Of a stretch of DNA of 63,986 nucleotides, positions 44,938-51,764 are shown one piece after another. The position numbers were made by a program, and so were the translations under genes. Where the stretch lies: the IMG/VR virus record IMGVR_UViG_3300043392_000024, positions 1-63,986 of that record; one strand, 5' to 3'. The notes beneath the pieces are model-generated. The model did not search any database, was not told the origin of the DNA, and worked only from the letters and a program-made list of their open reading frames with translations. Origin of the DNA: a virus. Positions within the stretch are counted from its first letter, which is position 1; each line of letters begins with the position of its first letter.

Positions 44938-44945
44938 CAAAGATA
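44938..44945 (-). promoter_or_regulatory. Bacteroidota promoter of the recombination operon
   Basis: Minus-strand TATCTTTG lies 24 bases before the annealing-protein ATG. A TTTG (minus strand, 44971-44968) stands 22 bases upstream as a possible -33 element. Confidence 0.65.
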
Positions 44946-44978
44946 AAATTAATTTTGATATACACAACAAAGTTCTTT

Positions 44979-45479
44979 TTAGTGTGCAAGAAGTTCTTTT
45001 AATAGTACAACTTTGTATTCAAGTTCAACTAAAGAACCGGCATTTGGTATGATGATATCCGACATACTCCATATGTCAACATCGAAAGATTCTCGAGGTT
45101 CCAATGGTTTCATTGGGTCGAACACACCAATCACCAAATCAAAGATGCCATCATGAGTGCAAGCCTCGAGCTCACGATTGCTACGCATCCCTGTGTAGAT
45201 GTCGTTGTTGTCCATGATGTACTTAGCCAATTGACCTGGATAGTCTTGATTGTACTCACAAATCATATCGAACCACTCAGCTCTGTGGTTCACCCGATCC
45301 TCGAAGCATTCCTCAGGAGTCTTGTACCCATACTTGTCCTTCAATGCATCGTACAGGAATAAGCGTGAGGCAGCTTGCGAACTGCTCTCACTCTTGTATC
45401 CAAAATGCTTATTCATAAATTCTGCGACCGTGTCCTTACCATGACGTGCGTGGCCGATGATACATATTTTCTTTTTCAT
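44979..45479 (-). CDS. P-loop deoxynucleoside monophosphate kinase-like protein
   Basis: A 166-residue P-loop protein with an N-terminal Walker A variant ICIIGHARHGKDT (GxxxxGKD/T) as in phage dNMP kinases, then a helix with EFMNKHFGY. An Arg-rich region NHRAEWFDMI and YTGMRSNRELEA may bind phosphates; the last third contains DIIIPNAGSLVELE typical of the fold. It would phosphorylate dNMPs from host DNA breakdown. It is coupled to the next small genes by 4-base overlaps. Confidence 0.75.
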   Translation of the reverse strand: MKKKICIIGHARHGKDTVAEFMNKHFGYKSESSSQAASRLFLYDALKDKYGYKTPEECFEDRVNHRAEWFDMICEYNQDYPGQLAKYIMDNNDIYTGMRSNRELEACTHDGIFDLVIGVFDPMKPLEPRESFDVDIWSMSDIIIPNAGSLVELEYKVVLLKELLAH

Positions 45480-45667
45480 AGCTTCTCTATTTCTTGTTTA
45501 ACTTCATCTAAATATTTATTGTAACCATCTGTATTCAATGGGTTTTCTCTTGCAAATCCAACCGCAATTAATGCACATTGTTTAGCTTCATAAATTCCTG
45601 TGTAATTTGGTACCATAAATTGGTAATACTTTCCAACTAATTCTTCTGCTTTTTCTTTCTGTGTCAT
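45476..45667 (-). CDS. QEIEKL-family small protein, copy 2
   Basis: A 63-residue protein (MTQKEKAEELVGKYYQ..., AKQCALIAVGFA, VKQEIEKL at the end). It is clearly paralogous to 42739 and more distantly to 45664. Four-base overlaps on both sides. Function unknown. Confidence 0.7.
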   Translation of the reverse strand: MTQKEKAEELVGKYYQFMVPNYTGIYEAKQCALIAVGFARENPLNTDGYNKYLDEVKQEIEKL

Positions 45668-45876
45668 ATATTAAATAATTCTTGTTCAACTTGTTCTAAA
45701 TAAGGTTGCGATTCTACATCGCACCACTCAATCATTTTTCTTACTGTACAATGGACGCATAACTTTACTGCATATTTTCTGGAAAATTCATCGTAAATCT
45801 CGTCCATTAATAATGAATTATAATGATCGATTAATTCGTGTGCCATTTCTTTTGGCGTTATATCTTTTGTCCCCAT
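45664..45876 (-). CDS. QEIEKL-family small protein, copy 3
   Basis: A 70-residue, more diverged member (PKEMAHELIDHY, CTVRKMIEWC, LEQVEQELF). It is adjacent to copy 2, consistent with tandem duplication. Overlaps the zinc-ribbon gene by 19 bases. Function unknown. Confidence 0.65.
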   Translation of the reverse strand: MGTKDITPKEMAHELIDHYNSLLMDEIYDEFSRKYAVKLCVHCTVRKMIEWCDVESQPYLEQVEQELFNI

Positions 45877-46322
45877 CTGTTGATTCCTTTTTTATTGTAT
45901 TTATAATAATAAACATACAGGTTATAAAACCCATTCTGATTTCTGCGAAGGATTAACTTGTCCTTACACGCATCGCATTGGTAGCTTACCGACTGCGTGT
46001 TCTTAGATCGCATGAAAACTTTGTCAGCATCACACTCATCGTTCTTATGCCCACACTTAGGGCAGTTCAATCGATGCTCAAGGAAGCCTGACCTTACTCG
46101 CTCATCGCCATACTCAGGATCGGTTGGCTTAGCCTTGTAAACCTTAACGAATCCTTTCCGGGTTCTTCTGAATACTAATCTTCTCTCGCATCCAGCACAT
46201 TTGCCGTTCGCTCGCTCTTGCTCATCTTCCGTTCGATCAAAAATATTAATCGCATAGTCGAGGTCAGATTCGTGGCCACAATGTGGGCAGTCAAGCGTGT
46301 TCTTTCTAATAGTGTATCCCAT
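45858..46322 (-). CDS. Double zinc-ribbon protein, 154 aa
   Basis: A 154-residue protein. The start is set at MGYTIRKNTLDCPHCGHE; the frame is open further upstream but only as a shadow of the preceding gene. Two similar halves carry CPHCGHESD with CAGC about 35 residues later, and CPKCGHKND with CDAC. Each half is a four-Cys zinc ribbon followed by LVFRRTRKGFVKVY or LILRRNQNGFYNLY. This is an internal duplication. A nucleic acid- or protein-binding adaptor is likely. Confidence 0.7.
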   Translation of the reverse strand: MGYTIRKNTLDCPHCGHESDLDYAINIFDRTEDEQERANGKCAGCERRLVFRRTRKGFVKVYKAKPTDPEYGDERVRSGFLEHRLNCPKCGHKNDECDADKVFMRSKNTQSVSYQCDACKDKLILRRNQNGFYNLYVYYYKYNKKGINRWGQKI

Positions 46323-46527
46323 TGATAATTTCTTTAAATTTTTTGTACAAATATTCTGCGGACTCATTCCAACCTTTCTTGTATTGTTTGGCCATTTGAT
46401 CTTGCTCCATTTCTTTGGCTTGTTTGAAAGATTCTTCATACATATTTCTTAATTGTTCGGAATCAAAACTAACAATACCCAATAGGTGTATGTATAGTCT
46501 ATCTACTGCCGTTTGTTTATTTGCCAT
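46306..46527 (-). CDS. KQTA-family small protein, copy 3
   Basis: A 73-residue helical protein (MANKQTAVDRLYIHL..., SFKQAKEMEQDQMAKQY). Leader is AAACAACAAGACAATG. It is paralogous to 43732 and 38604. It overlaps the zinc-ribbon gene by 17 bases. Function unknown. Confidence 0.7.
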   Translation of the reverse strand: MANKQTAVDRLYIHLLGIVSFDSEQLRNMYEESFKQAKEMEQDQMAKQYKKGWNESAEYLYKKFKEIINGIHY

Positions 46528-46714
46528 TGTCTTGTTGTTTAAACTGAGAGTTCATAAGGTTTCGCATTCTCTTCTTGTAGGCATTCTTCCTCATAGATTT
46601 TTCTTGTTGTTTTGTGAATGGATGACTACTAAAAAAGTTTCCGCACGAGGAGATATATCCTCTAAACTCCTTCATATCTGAGCCATCAGATGATTTACCT
46701 GTGTATAGTGCCAT
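46517..46714 (-). CDS. Small basic protein, 65 aa
   Basis: A 65-residue, strongly basic protein (SMRKNAYKKRMRNLMN). Leader is again AAACAACAAGACAATG, with an intercistronic hairpin before it. Nucleic acid binding is possible. No family recognised. Confidence 0.6.
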   Translation of the reverse strand: MALYTGKSSDGSDMKEFRGYISSCGNFFSSHPFTKQQEKSMRKNAYKKRMRNLMNSQFKQQDNGK

Positions 46715-46731
46715 TGTCTTGTTGTTTAATA

Positions 46732-46775
46732 AGGTTATACCCTTAAAGTTTTTTAAAAAAATCAGGATATAACCT
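46732..46775 (-). promoter_or_regulatory. Intercistronic hairpin with shared leader, site 1
   Basis: 8-bp inverted repeat AGGTTATA / TATAACCT with a 28-base AT-rich loop, just before the AAACAACAAGACA leader of the next gene. It overlaps the stop of the upstream gene. Loop words (CCTTAAA, AAATCAGG) match the site at 39188-39233. Confidence 0.5.
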
Positions 46776-46992
46776 GTTGTTTAATGTGATTAATTGTCCA
46801 CTCCACACCAAACTTAAATATTGCATCAAATTCAAATGAATAGCTTGAGTCTTCTATTTTATCGTCTATTTCAAATTCACTTGGTAGTTCGATGGGAGTG
46901 TAATCCCCTAATAAAAAATCTGTAGTTAGCCAAGGAGAAATCCTAGCTTCAATCATTGCGTGCTTTACTTGTTCTTCTGTATATAATTTCAT
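46762..46992 (-). CDS. Hypothetical protein, 76 aa (MKLYTEEQV family)
   Basis: A 76-residue acidic protein starting MKLYTEEQVKHAMIEAR, a start I know from many small Bacteroidota phage proteins of unknown function. The end is a helix (FGVEWTINHIKQQV). It overlaps the upstream gene by 4 bases. Confidence 0.65.
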   Translation of the reverse strand: MKLYTEEQVKHAMIEARISPWLTTDFLLGDYTPIELPSEFEIDDKIEDSSYSFEFDAIFKFGVEWTINHIKQQVIS

Positions 46993-47393
46993 TTGTCTTG
47001 TTGTTTACAGATTGAAATAAGTTTATCTATACAAGCATTCTCTGCTTCTTCGTAGGTATAATAACCTAGTGGACTTTCATCAACTACCCATTCTTCTTGT
47101 TCATTAATAATTATCTCCCAAGAATATCTATATCCTTCTTTATCAGATGCAGTTATTTTTAGCGGGAATACACTAGTGTGAAGTATATTGTGCTTCTCCC
47201 TAAACCATCTAAATACTTGTTGTTTAAGTGGTGCAAGAGTGTGATATGTAGGATTGAATAATACACCATCATCTGTACTAAACCCAATATATAGTTTACC
47301 AAAATCTTCATCATACCCAGCCATACATTTCTCATCAAAGCCAAGGTACATTAGTGCTACTGCTTGATCAAAGCTTACAAATTCTTCGCTCAT
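46989..47393 (-). CDS. Hypothetical protein, 134 aa (widespread Bacteroidota phage family)
   Basis: A 134-residue protein with FVSFDQAVALMYLGFDEKC at the start, APLKQQVFRWFREKHNI in the middle and YTYEEAENACIDKLISI at the end. These marks belong to a family that I recall from many Bacteroidota phages and prophages. Its role is unknown. The start overlaps the lipoprotein stop as ATGA, so the two are coupled. Confidence 0.7.
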   Translation of the reverse strand: MSEEFVSFDQAVALMYLGFDEKCMAGYDEDFGKLYIGFSTDDGVLFNPTYHTLAPLKQQVFRWFREKHNILHTSVFPLKITASDKEGYRYSWEIIINEQEEWVVDESPLGYYTYEEAENACIDKLISICKQQDK

Positions 47394-47536
47394 TTCTTAT
47401 AAGGTTTATAGTCAGGATACTTTTTATGTATCGCCTTCCGTGTGATTTTAGATTGTTTTGACTTCTTGACATAGCATCCCCTATCGCAAGAACTTAGGCC
47501 AATGGCCAACATTAAAATGATTAAACTATATTTCAT
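47390..47536 (-). CDS. Small lipoprotein, 48 aa
   Basis: A 48-residue protein with a signal peptide and lipobox: MKYSLIILMLAIGLSSC, so Cys17 would be lipidated after signal peptidase II cleavage. The mature part is basic (KKSKQSKITRKAIHKKYPDY). It would lie in the outer or inner membrane. It is part of a chain of overlapping microproteins. Superinfection exclusion is one possible job for phage lipoproteins of this size. Confidence 0.65.
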   Translation of the reverse strand: MKYSLIILMLAIGLSSCDRGCYVKKSKQSKITRKAIHKKYPDYKPYKK

Positions 47537-47636
47537 ATCTCGGTCGGTATAAAAACGCAGCGATTATCGCCACAGGTAAAATAAGTAGCACGGCTATCGT
47601 GCCAAACAATGTAAAGGCTATCAAATTAATAGCCAT
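47526..47636 (-). CDS. Single-pass membrane microprotein, 36 aa
   Basis: A 36-residue protein with one hydrophobic segment (about 4-29, LIAFTLFGTIAVLLILPVAI) and a short basic tail (YRPRYEI). Overlaps both neighbours by 11 bases. No other features. Confidence 0.55.
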   Translation of the reverse strand: MAINLIAFTLFGTIAVLLILPVAIIAAFLYRPRYEI

Positions 47637-47850
47637 GTCGCTTAAGCTCTGCTTCATAAGACTTCTTAGTTTTGGTGAAATTAACTATGCCTAACTTGTC
47701 AACATAGGTCGAGTCAAATGACTCATCCCAATTCTGATCCTGCAGGTTCACTCTCACGATTCTTGGTGAGGGTTTTGTCGAGCCTGGCTTCGAGCCAATC
47801 ACGATTAATAATACCCCCAAGCTTATTGTAGTTAGCAACATTTTTCTCAT
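47626..47850 (-). CDS. Exported or membrane-anchored small protein, 74 aa
   Basis: A 74-residue protein; start set at MRKMLLTTISLGVLLIVIG, an N-terminal signal or anchor without a Cys lipobox. The rest is polar. It overlaps the DnaA-like gene by 128 bases in another frame. The signal-like start argues that the frame is real. Confidence 0.5.
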   Translation of the reverse strand: MRKMLLTTISLGVLLIVIGSKPGSTKPSPRIVRVNLQDQNWDESFDSTYVDKLGIVNFTKTKKSYEAELKRHGY

Positions 47851-48094
47851 TTGATTTAAATTTTTTAATTCCATACAAAACTGATGCGTGATCTATAGGA
47901 TACCCATATCTCTCGCAGTACCTCTGAATCTCGCACACCTTTATACCTGCATCCTTGCACAGGTAATAAAAGTGATGCCGAGCGTTCACCACCGGAAAGG
48001 CTTTCGTATTTCGAAACATATCAAGCTTCTTAATACGATGGCGATATATAATTTTCTTTGCGATCTCATCGATCAACTCTACATTAGTAATCAT
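47723..48094 (-). CDS. DnaA domain IV-like DNA-binding protein
   Basis: A 123-residue protein. Residues about 28-85 resemble DnaA domain IV: NARHHFYYLCKDAGIKVCEI, then YGYPIDHASVLYGIKKF, the counterpart of the DnaA signature GRDHSTVLHAVRKI, with His and Ala/Ser in the DNA-reading positions. There is no ATPase domain. It could recognise a DnaA-box-like origin or compete with host DnaA. The last 40 residues overlap another gene and may be loosely constrained. Confidence 0.7.
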   Translation of the reverse strand: MITNVELIDEIAKKIIYRHRIKKLDMFRNTKAFPVVNARHHFYYLCKDAGIKVCEIQRYCERYGYPIDHASVLYGIKKFKSNEKNVANYNKLGGIINRDWLEARLDKTLTKNRESEPAGSELG

Positions 48095-48174
48095 CTACAA
48101 AAAATTAAGATTAAAATAACAAACACTACCCATGTAACAATGGTGAATACACCTCCAGCTTGCTTATCGCTCAT
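48091..48174 (-). CDS. Membrane microprotein, 27 aa
   Basis: A 27-residue protein, MSDKQAGGVFTIV then a hydrophobic end with VFVILILIFCR. ATGA overlaps at both ends (with the DnaA-like gene and the next microprotein). It is very short, so the call rests on coupling and composition. Confidence 0.45.
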   Translation of the reverse strand: MSDKQAGGVFTIVTWVVFVILILIFCR

Positions 48175-48266
48175 ACCTTATAAATAAAATGTGCCAACCA
48201 AAAAATAACTATACTGAATACAAGCCATAACCCTACGGCTAATAAGATTCTATTTCTTTCTTCCAT
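48171..48266 (-). CDS. Membrane microprotein, 31 aa
   Basis: A 31-residue protein (MEERNRILLAVGLWLVFSIV...) with one transmembrane segment. ATGA overlap with the next gene, and overlap with the upstream 47-residue gene. Confidence 0.45.
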   Translation of the reverse strand: MEERNRILLAVGLWLVFSIVIFWLAHFIYKV

Positions 48267-48393
48267 AATAAATTAAGATTAAGATTAAAATATAACACAA
48301 TAAAAACAATAACGCTGGTAGCATCAAGCCTATGTTAGCACAAATAATTGCAGCAAACATAAAAGCAAAGGGCATATACATTAGTCTATGCAT
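48250..48393 (-). CDS. Membrane microprotein, 47 aa
   Basis: A 47-residue protein with two hydrophobic segments (FAFMFAAIICANIGLMLP and LLFLLCYILILILIYY) and a basic tail (GRKK). It overlaps the preceding gene by 13 bases and the following by 17 bases. Confidence 0.5.
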   Translation of the reverse strand: MHRLMYMPFAFMFAAIICANIGLMLPALLFLLCYILILILIYYGRKK

Positions 48394-48626
48394 AAGTATT
48401 CATTTATAAGGTCATCAAATTGTTTAAGTAATCTCTCACGGTCGTTATCGTACGATGTGAATAACCAAGTCGCATTCTCGTAAGCCTGCAGTATATACTT
48501 GGTAGTTATCGGGTCACGATCTAATGTTAGTTGCAGATGACTCCAATTGCTCAATGGCAGTATAAGTCTTCCCTTCTTTTTGCCCGAAAGGATTAATTCG
48601 CGAAAAGGTTCGAGGTGCTGTCTCAT
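48381..48626 (-). CDS. Hypothetical protein, 81 aa
   Basis: An 81-residue alpha/beta protein (GRLILPLSNWSHLQLTLD, then helices). Its first 113 bases overlap the end of the 136-residue gene in another frame. Since the overlap is long, a start inside could be correct. No family recognised. Confidence 0.45.
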   Translation of the reverse strand: MRQHLEPFRELILSGKKKGRLILPLSNWSHLQLTLDRDPITTKYILQAYENATWLFTSYDNDRERLLKQFDDLINEYLCID

Positions 48627-48924
48627 ATAATTTTTGTCTTGCGATTGATAATTGGAACTCTAAATTGTCATGCCATTGCTTAGGAGCATAGGCTATGTTA
48701 AATTGTACCGATCTAAATTCATTCTCGAATTCACGAAAGTTTAAACGATCCTCGGCATACATACATAGCTTACTATAACTGTAGTTATGTTTGTCTGAGT
48801 ACCATATACTAAAATCTGAGATCGCCTCAAGGATGTACTCCTCTCGGTACTCCTTAATATCGCCTACACGAATAGCATTAAGGATAAAATTACGGCAGTC
48901 GATTAAAAAATCTTGCTTATTCAT
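48514..48924 (-). CDS. Hypothetical protein, 136 aa
   Basis: A 136-residue, mostly helical protein (DFLIDCRNFILNAIRVGD at the start). Its C-terminal 35 residues lie in the overlap with the next gene and look less ordered. No family recognised. Confidence 0.55.
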   Translation of the reverse strand: MNKQDFLIDCRNFILNAIRVGDIKEYREEYILEAISDFSIWYSDKHNYSYSKLCMYAEDRLNFREFENEFRSVQFNIAYAPKQWHDNLEFQLSIARQKLYETAPRTFSRINPFGQKEGKTYTAIEQLESSATNIRS

Positions 48925-48974
48925 TTGGTAAGGGGGTTAAATTTCGGTTGAAAGTTAGTAGAATTAATTGGCAT

Positions 48975-49655
48975 TTACAACACCTTGCTCCATTGGTTTG
49001 CGATCGCTTTAGCCATTCCCTGAAATGTTTTGCTTCTCAAAGTTCTACGCTCCGCAGGAGTTTTAGCCTGACTTAAAGCCTTGTAATACCACATCGGCTG
49101 TCGCTTTACTTTCCCACTCTTGCCATCAACCCATTCAAAAAATTCTCCCTTATCTACAATGTCAGTAGGAGTGATCAATGGTAGATTTTTAAGCCACAAA
49201 CAAGTAGACTTATTTGCTGAATCACCAAACATCCAAGGCTGAATGATCTGATCGGGTTTACGCCATGCAGTTGATAATGATCCAATAGGATTCTCAATTG
49301 CGATCCGAGGAATATTCGACTCATAAAGTTTTATAACAAACTCAATCGCTGACTGCCGATCACACTCACGATTTGGATATCTTGGGTGAGGTCTACGCTC
49401 ATTACTTGGCAAGTGCTTATCATCGGGATGGTAGTACCATGCAGCCCCACTTGAGGACAAAAATGTGCAAGGTGGGTGAGCGATCATAAGATCCCAGTTC
49501 TGATCAATCACACCAAACACATCGCCTTGTATGTGCCACTCGGGGTGACCTCCCGAGCAAGGCAAGATGTCGCAACTGAATGCCTCATGACCTAAGGCCC
49601 TAAACTCTTTTGTGATCGCTTGACTTTCCTCGCAAGCTATTAATACTTTTGCCAT
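48975..49655 (-). CDS. C5 cytosine DNA methyltransferase-like protein
   Basis: A 226-residue protein. The start is set at MAKVLIACEESQA, the usual beginning of this phage family; an in-frame ATG 21 codons earlier lies in the next gene. Motif I is VLIACEESQ, followed by HEAFSCDI (SAM-binding acidic residue). Motif IV is AHPPCTFLSSSG with the catalytic PPC Cys. A later ENP-type motif is IAIENPIGSL. It is short for an m5C methyltransferase and lacks an obvious target-recognition domain. It may mark phage DNA against host restriction. Confidence 0.75.
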   Translation of the reverse strand: MAKVLIACEESQAITKEFRALGHEAFSCDILPCSGGHPEWHIQGDVFGVIDQNWDLMIAHPPCTFLSSSGAAWYYHPDDKHLPSNERRPHPRYPNRECDRQSAIEFVIKLYESNIPRIAIENPIGSLSTAWRKPDQIIQPWMFGDSANKSTCLWLKNLPLITPTDIVDKGEFFEWVDGKSGKVKRQPMWYYKALSQAKTPAERRTLRSKTFQGMAKAIANQWSKVL

Positions 49656-49668
49656 TTTAAATTTCGTT

Positions 49669-50010
49669 TTAATATCCGTAAAAAAATCCTTGTTCATCGC
49701 ATCGCTTAGGCTCTTCATTTCGCCAATCTATTGACCGATCTTCATCAATGTTAGGCCAAATAATATCAGATCTATTTTCAGTAGAGTATGCTAGTTCAAT
49801 ACCCGCACTTCGATCTGATCCAAGGCCGTTCATTTCAGCAAGCAACTCATAAAAGTCTTTGTTATCAAACTTTCCGTAGCCCTCATATAAAGGCTCATGC
49901 CATACGTTCCCTTGATTATCCTTTAGGTATACATTCAAAGCCCCTCGAACTGAATGTACATTTGATACGCTCTTATTGGTATCGTTAGTTATGAATGAAT
50001 GAAATCCCAT
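49669..50010 (-). CDS. Hypothetical protein, 113 aa
   Basis: A 113-residue protein. The N-terminus is beta-rich (TNDTNKSVSNVHSVRGALNVY), followed by YGKFDNKDFYELLAEMNG and acidic C-terminal residues. I recall similar short proteins in phages but no function. Leader is AAACGAAAATTAAAATG, shared with its neighbours. Confidence 0.6.
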   Translation of the reverse strand: MGFHSFITNDTNKSVSNVHSVRGALNVYLKDNQGNVWHEPLYEGYGKFDNKDFYELLAEMNGLGSDRSAGIELAYSTENRSDIIWPNIDEDRSIDWRNEEPKRCDEQGFFYGY

Positions 50011-50027
50011 TTTAATTTTCGTTTAAG

Positions 50028-50537
50028 TTATTTTGCTAGTAAAGTTTTTAAATGCTTTTTGAATATATACATATCAAACACTTCATTTACATCATTAAAA
50101 TAACATCCATTAAAATACACTTTGAATCCTTTTAATTTTAAATATGATCGCCCTAATATGGTTTCATAATCACTTCGCATTTCATACTTCCAAACTAATG
50201 CATTGCCATCATGATAGCCATTCCCTATACAACTTCCGTTTTGATGTCTTATTTGAAAATAGTTATCATGATCTTTGTACGGCAAAAGTTCAAGTCCAAT
50301 TTCACGAAGCATATCGCCGTACTTCTTATTATCTTCTGCCATTTGCAAGTTCATCGCCTCTCTGATCGCAATATTACTTGCACCTATTTCTCGAATGCGA
50401 ATTTCATCTTTCTCCACCTCATCACACAAATGAGCAAAGATATTATCAGCTGATCCGATTGCATGATCATTAATTTTCGCAAACTCATTTACTAAGTTTG
50501 AAATAATTTCGTTTTGTTTTGGGGTTAAATTTTCCAT
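50028..50537 (-). CDS. Hypothetical protein, 169 aa
   Basis: A 169-residue protein: a helical first half (LTPKQNEIISNLVNEFAKI) and a beta-rich second half (GFKVYFNGCYFNDVNEVF). The leader is TTAAACGAAAATTAG. No family recognised. Confidence 0.55.
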   Translation of the reverse strand: MENLTPKQNEIISNLVNEFAKINDHAIGSADNIFAHLCDEVEKDEIRIREIGASNIAIREAMNLQMAEDNKKYGDMLREIGLELLPYKDHDNYFQIRHQNGSCIGNGYHDGNALVWKYEMRSDYETILGRSYLKLKGFKVYFNGCYFNDVNEVFDMYIFKKHLKTLLAK

Positions 50538-50538
50538 T

Positions 50539-50736
50539 CTAATTTTCGTTTAAATTTTGTGTCGTAAATATTTCTATAAAATCAGTGTAAAATTCATCGG
50601 CATTAAATACCTCAATGTAGTTACACAATACATCGTTTTTCTCATCATATTGATTATCTGCATTATATCGAATAATCACCTCAGCATTCGGGTTTGGATG
50701 CTGATTTAAAATTTGAATTAAGTCTTTGATCGTCAT
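50539..50736 (-). CDS. Hypothetical acidic protein, 65 aa
   Basis: A 65-residue protein starting MTIKDLIQILNQHPNPNAEV, a pattern common in small phage proteins (a helix, then Pro and VIIRYN strand). It is one base from the next gene. Function unknown. Confidence 0.6.
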   Translation of the reverse strand: MTIKDLIQILNQHPNPNAEVIIRYNADNQYDEKNDVLCNYIEVFNADEFYTDFIEIFTTQNLNEN

Positions 50737-50737
50737 T

Positions 50738-50947
50738 TTAATTTTGGTTTAAATAGTTTAAAATTGGTTCTACTTTCTTTGTATACTGCTCCACGTAATC
50801 TGCCAGGCTATCGTCAATTTCCGTAAAAATTGAGTTTTCGATCTGCTCCTTTGTATTCCGATCGTATACTTTGATAATGATCACACCGCTTATTGACTTG
50901 ATAATATGCAGGGAATAATCGCCTGCCTTAATTATTTTCTTGCTCAT
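50738..50947 (-). CDS. Hypothetical protein, 69 aa
   Basis: A 69-residue protein with a beta-rich start (YSLHIIKSISGVIIIKVYD) and a helical end. It overlaps the upstream small membrane gene by 20 bases. No family recognised. Confidence 0.55.
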   Translation of the reverse strand: MSKKIIKAGDYSLHIIKSISGVIIIKVYDRNTKEQIENSIFTEIDDSLADYVEQYTKKVEPILNYLNQN

Positions 50948-51083
50948 CTAATTCTGATTTTAAAAAGGTTAAAAAATTGATTAGTAAAATGCCACCGCCT
51001 AAGAATGTCCAAAATCCGTTTGGCTGATCAACCTCAATAAATAAAAATGAGATTGCTATTAAATTTGCTATTGATCGTTTCAT
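50928..51083 (-). CDS. Small membrane protein, 51 aa
   Basis: A 51-residue protein with two hydrophobic stretches (about 6-16 and 23-41, with GFWTFLGGGILLINFLTF), and an acidic end. Overlaps both neighbouring genes (20 and 4 bases). Confidence 0.5.
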   Translation of the reverse strand: MKRSIANLIAISFLFIEVDQPNGFWTFLGGGILLINFLTFLKSELDEQENN

Positions 51084-51484
51084 ATTAATTTATTTACAAT
51101 TTGATCCCATTCCTTTTTACTGATAGCACCATCAATATTTTTGTAGTATTCCGTGTAGAATTCCATTGTATGCAATTTTTTAAGCAACTGAGTAACCACA
51201 TACAAATACTGATGCTTTTGTGCCTCAAGATCACACTCACTTCTGAGTTCGAAAAAATCGCCATCTGAGTTATACTCATTTCCGTTCTCATCAAAATATT
51301 GAATTTGAACATCTACCAAATTTTCTTCGCCCTCAAATTGAGGTGATGCCCACAACTTAAGATCACCATTTGACCAACAGATCGCACCCGTTTGGATATC
51401 TCTTTCTAAATTGAAGCAATCTATTTTAGTCACTCCAAAATCTACATTTTTGTAATTGATATACTTTTGCATATTAGTCTTCAT
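51080..51484 (-). CDS. Hypothetical protein, 134 aa
   Basis: A 134-residue acidic, mixed alpha/beta protein (GVTKIDCFNLERDIQTGAI and DGDFFELRSECDLE). Overlaps the next gene by 11 bases. No family recognised. Confidence 0.55.
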   Translation of the reverse strand: MKTNMQKYINYKNVDFGVTKIDCFNLERDIQTGAICWSNGDLKLWASPQFEGEENLVDVQIQYFDENGNEYNSDGDFFELRSECDLEAQKHQYLYVVTQLLKKLHTMEFYTEYYKNIDGAISKKEWDQIVNKLI

Positions 51485-51731
51485 AATAGTTTATAATTCT
51501 TTCAATTTTCTCATTTATAATGCTTGTAACATTGTTAATGTTTGAGTCAATAGCACGCTTCAGAATGGCCTTAAATTGATCGGCTTCTATAACTATCTGC
51601 TCATCGTCTGCACGATCGTCATTCACTTCATCTAGAATATTTTCTACATCGTATACGCTAAACAATAGATCTGTATTGTAGCCTCTTTTTTTAAGCTCTT
51701 GAATTAATTCAAATGTCTCTATCTTTTCCAT
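51474..51731 (-). CDS. Hypothetical helical protein, 85 aa
   Basis: An 85-residue protein, mostly helical, acidic in the middle (DEVNDDRADDEQ). The end has IINEKIERIINYYED. No family recognised. Confidence 0.55.
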   Translation of the reverse strand: MEKIETFELIQELKKRGYNTDLLFSVYDVENILDEVNDDRADDEQIVIEADQFKAILKRAIDSNINNVTSIINEKIERIINYYED

Positions 51732-51764
51732 TTTATTTAAATTTTCTTAATTTCCAGTTTTACA

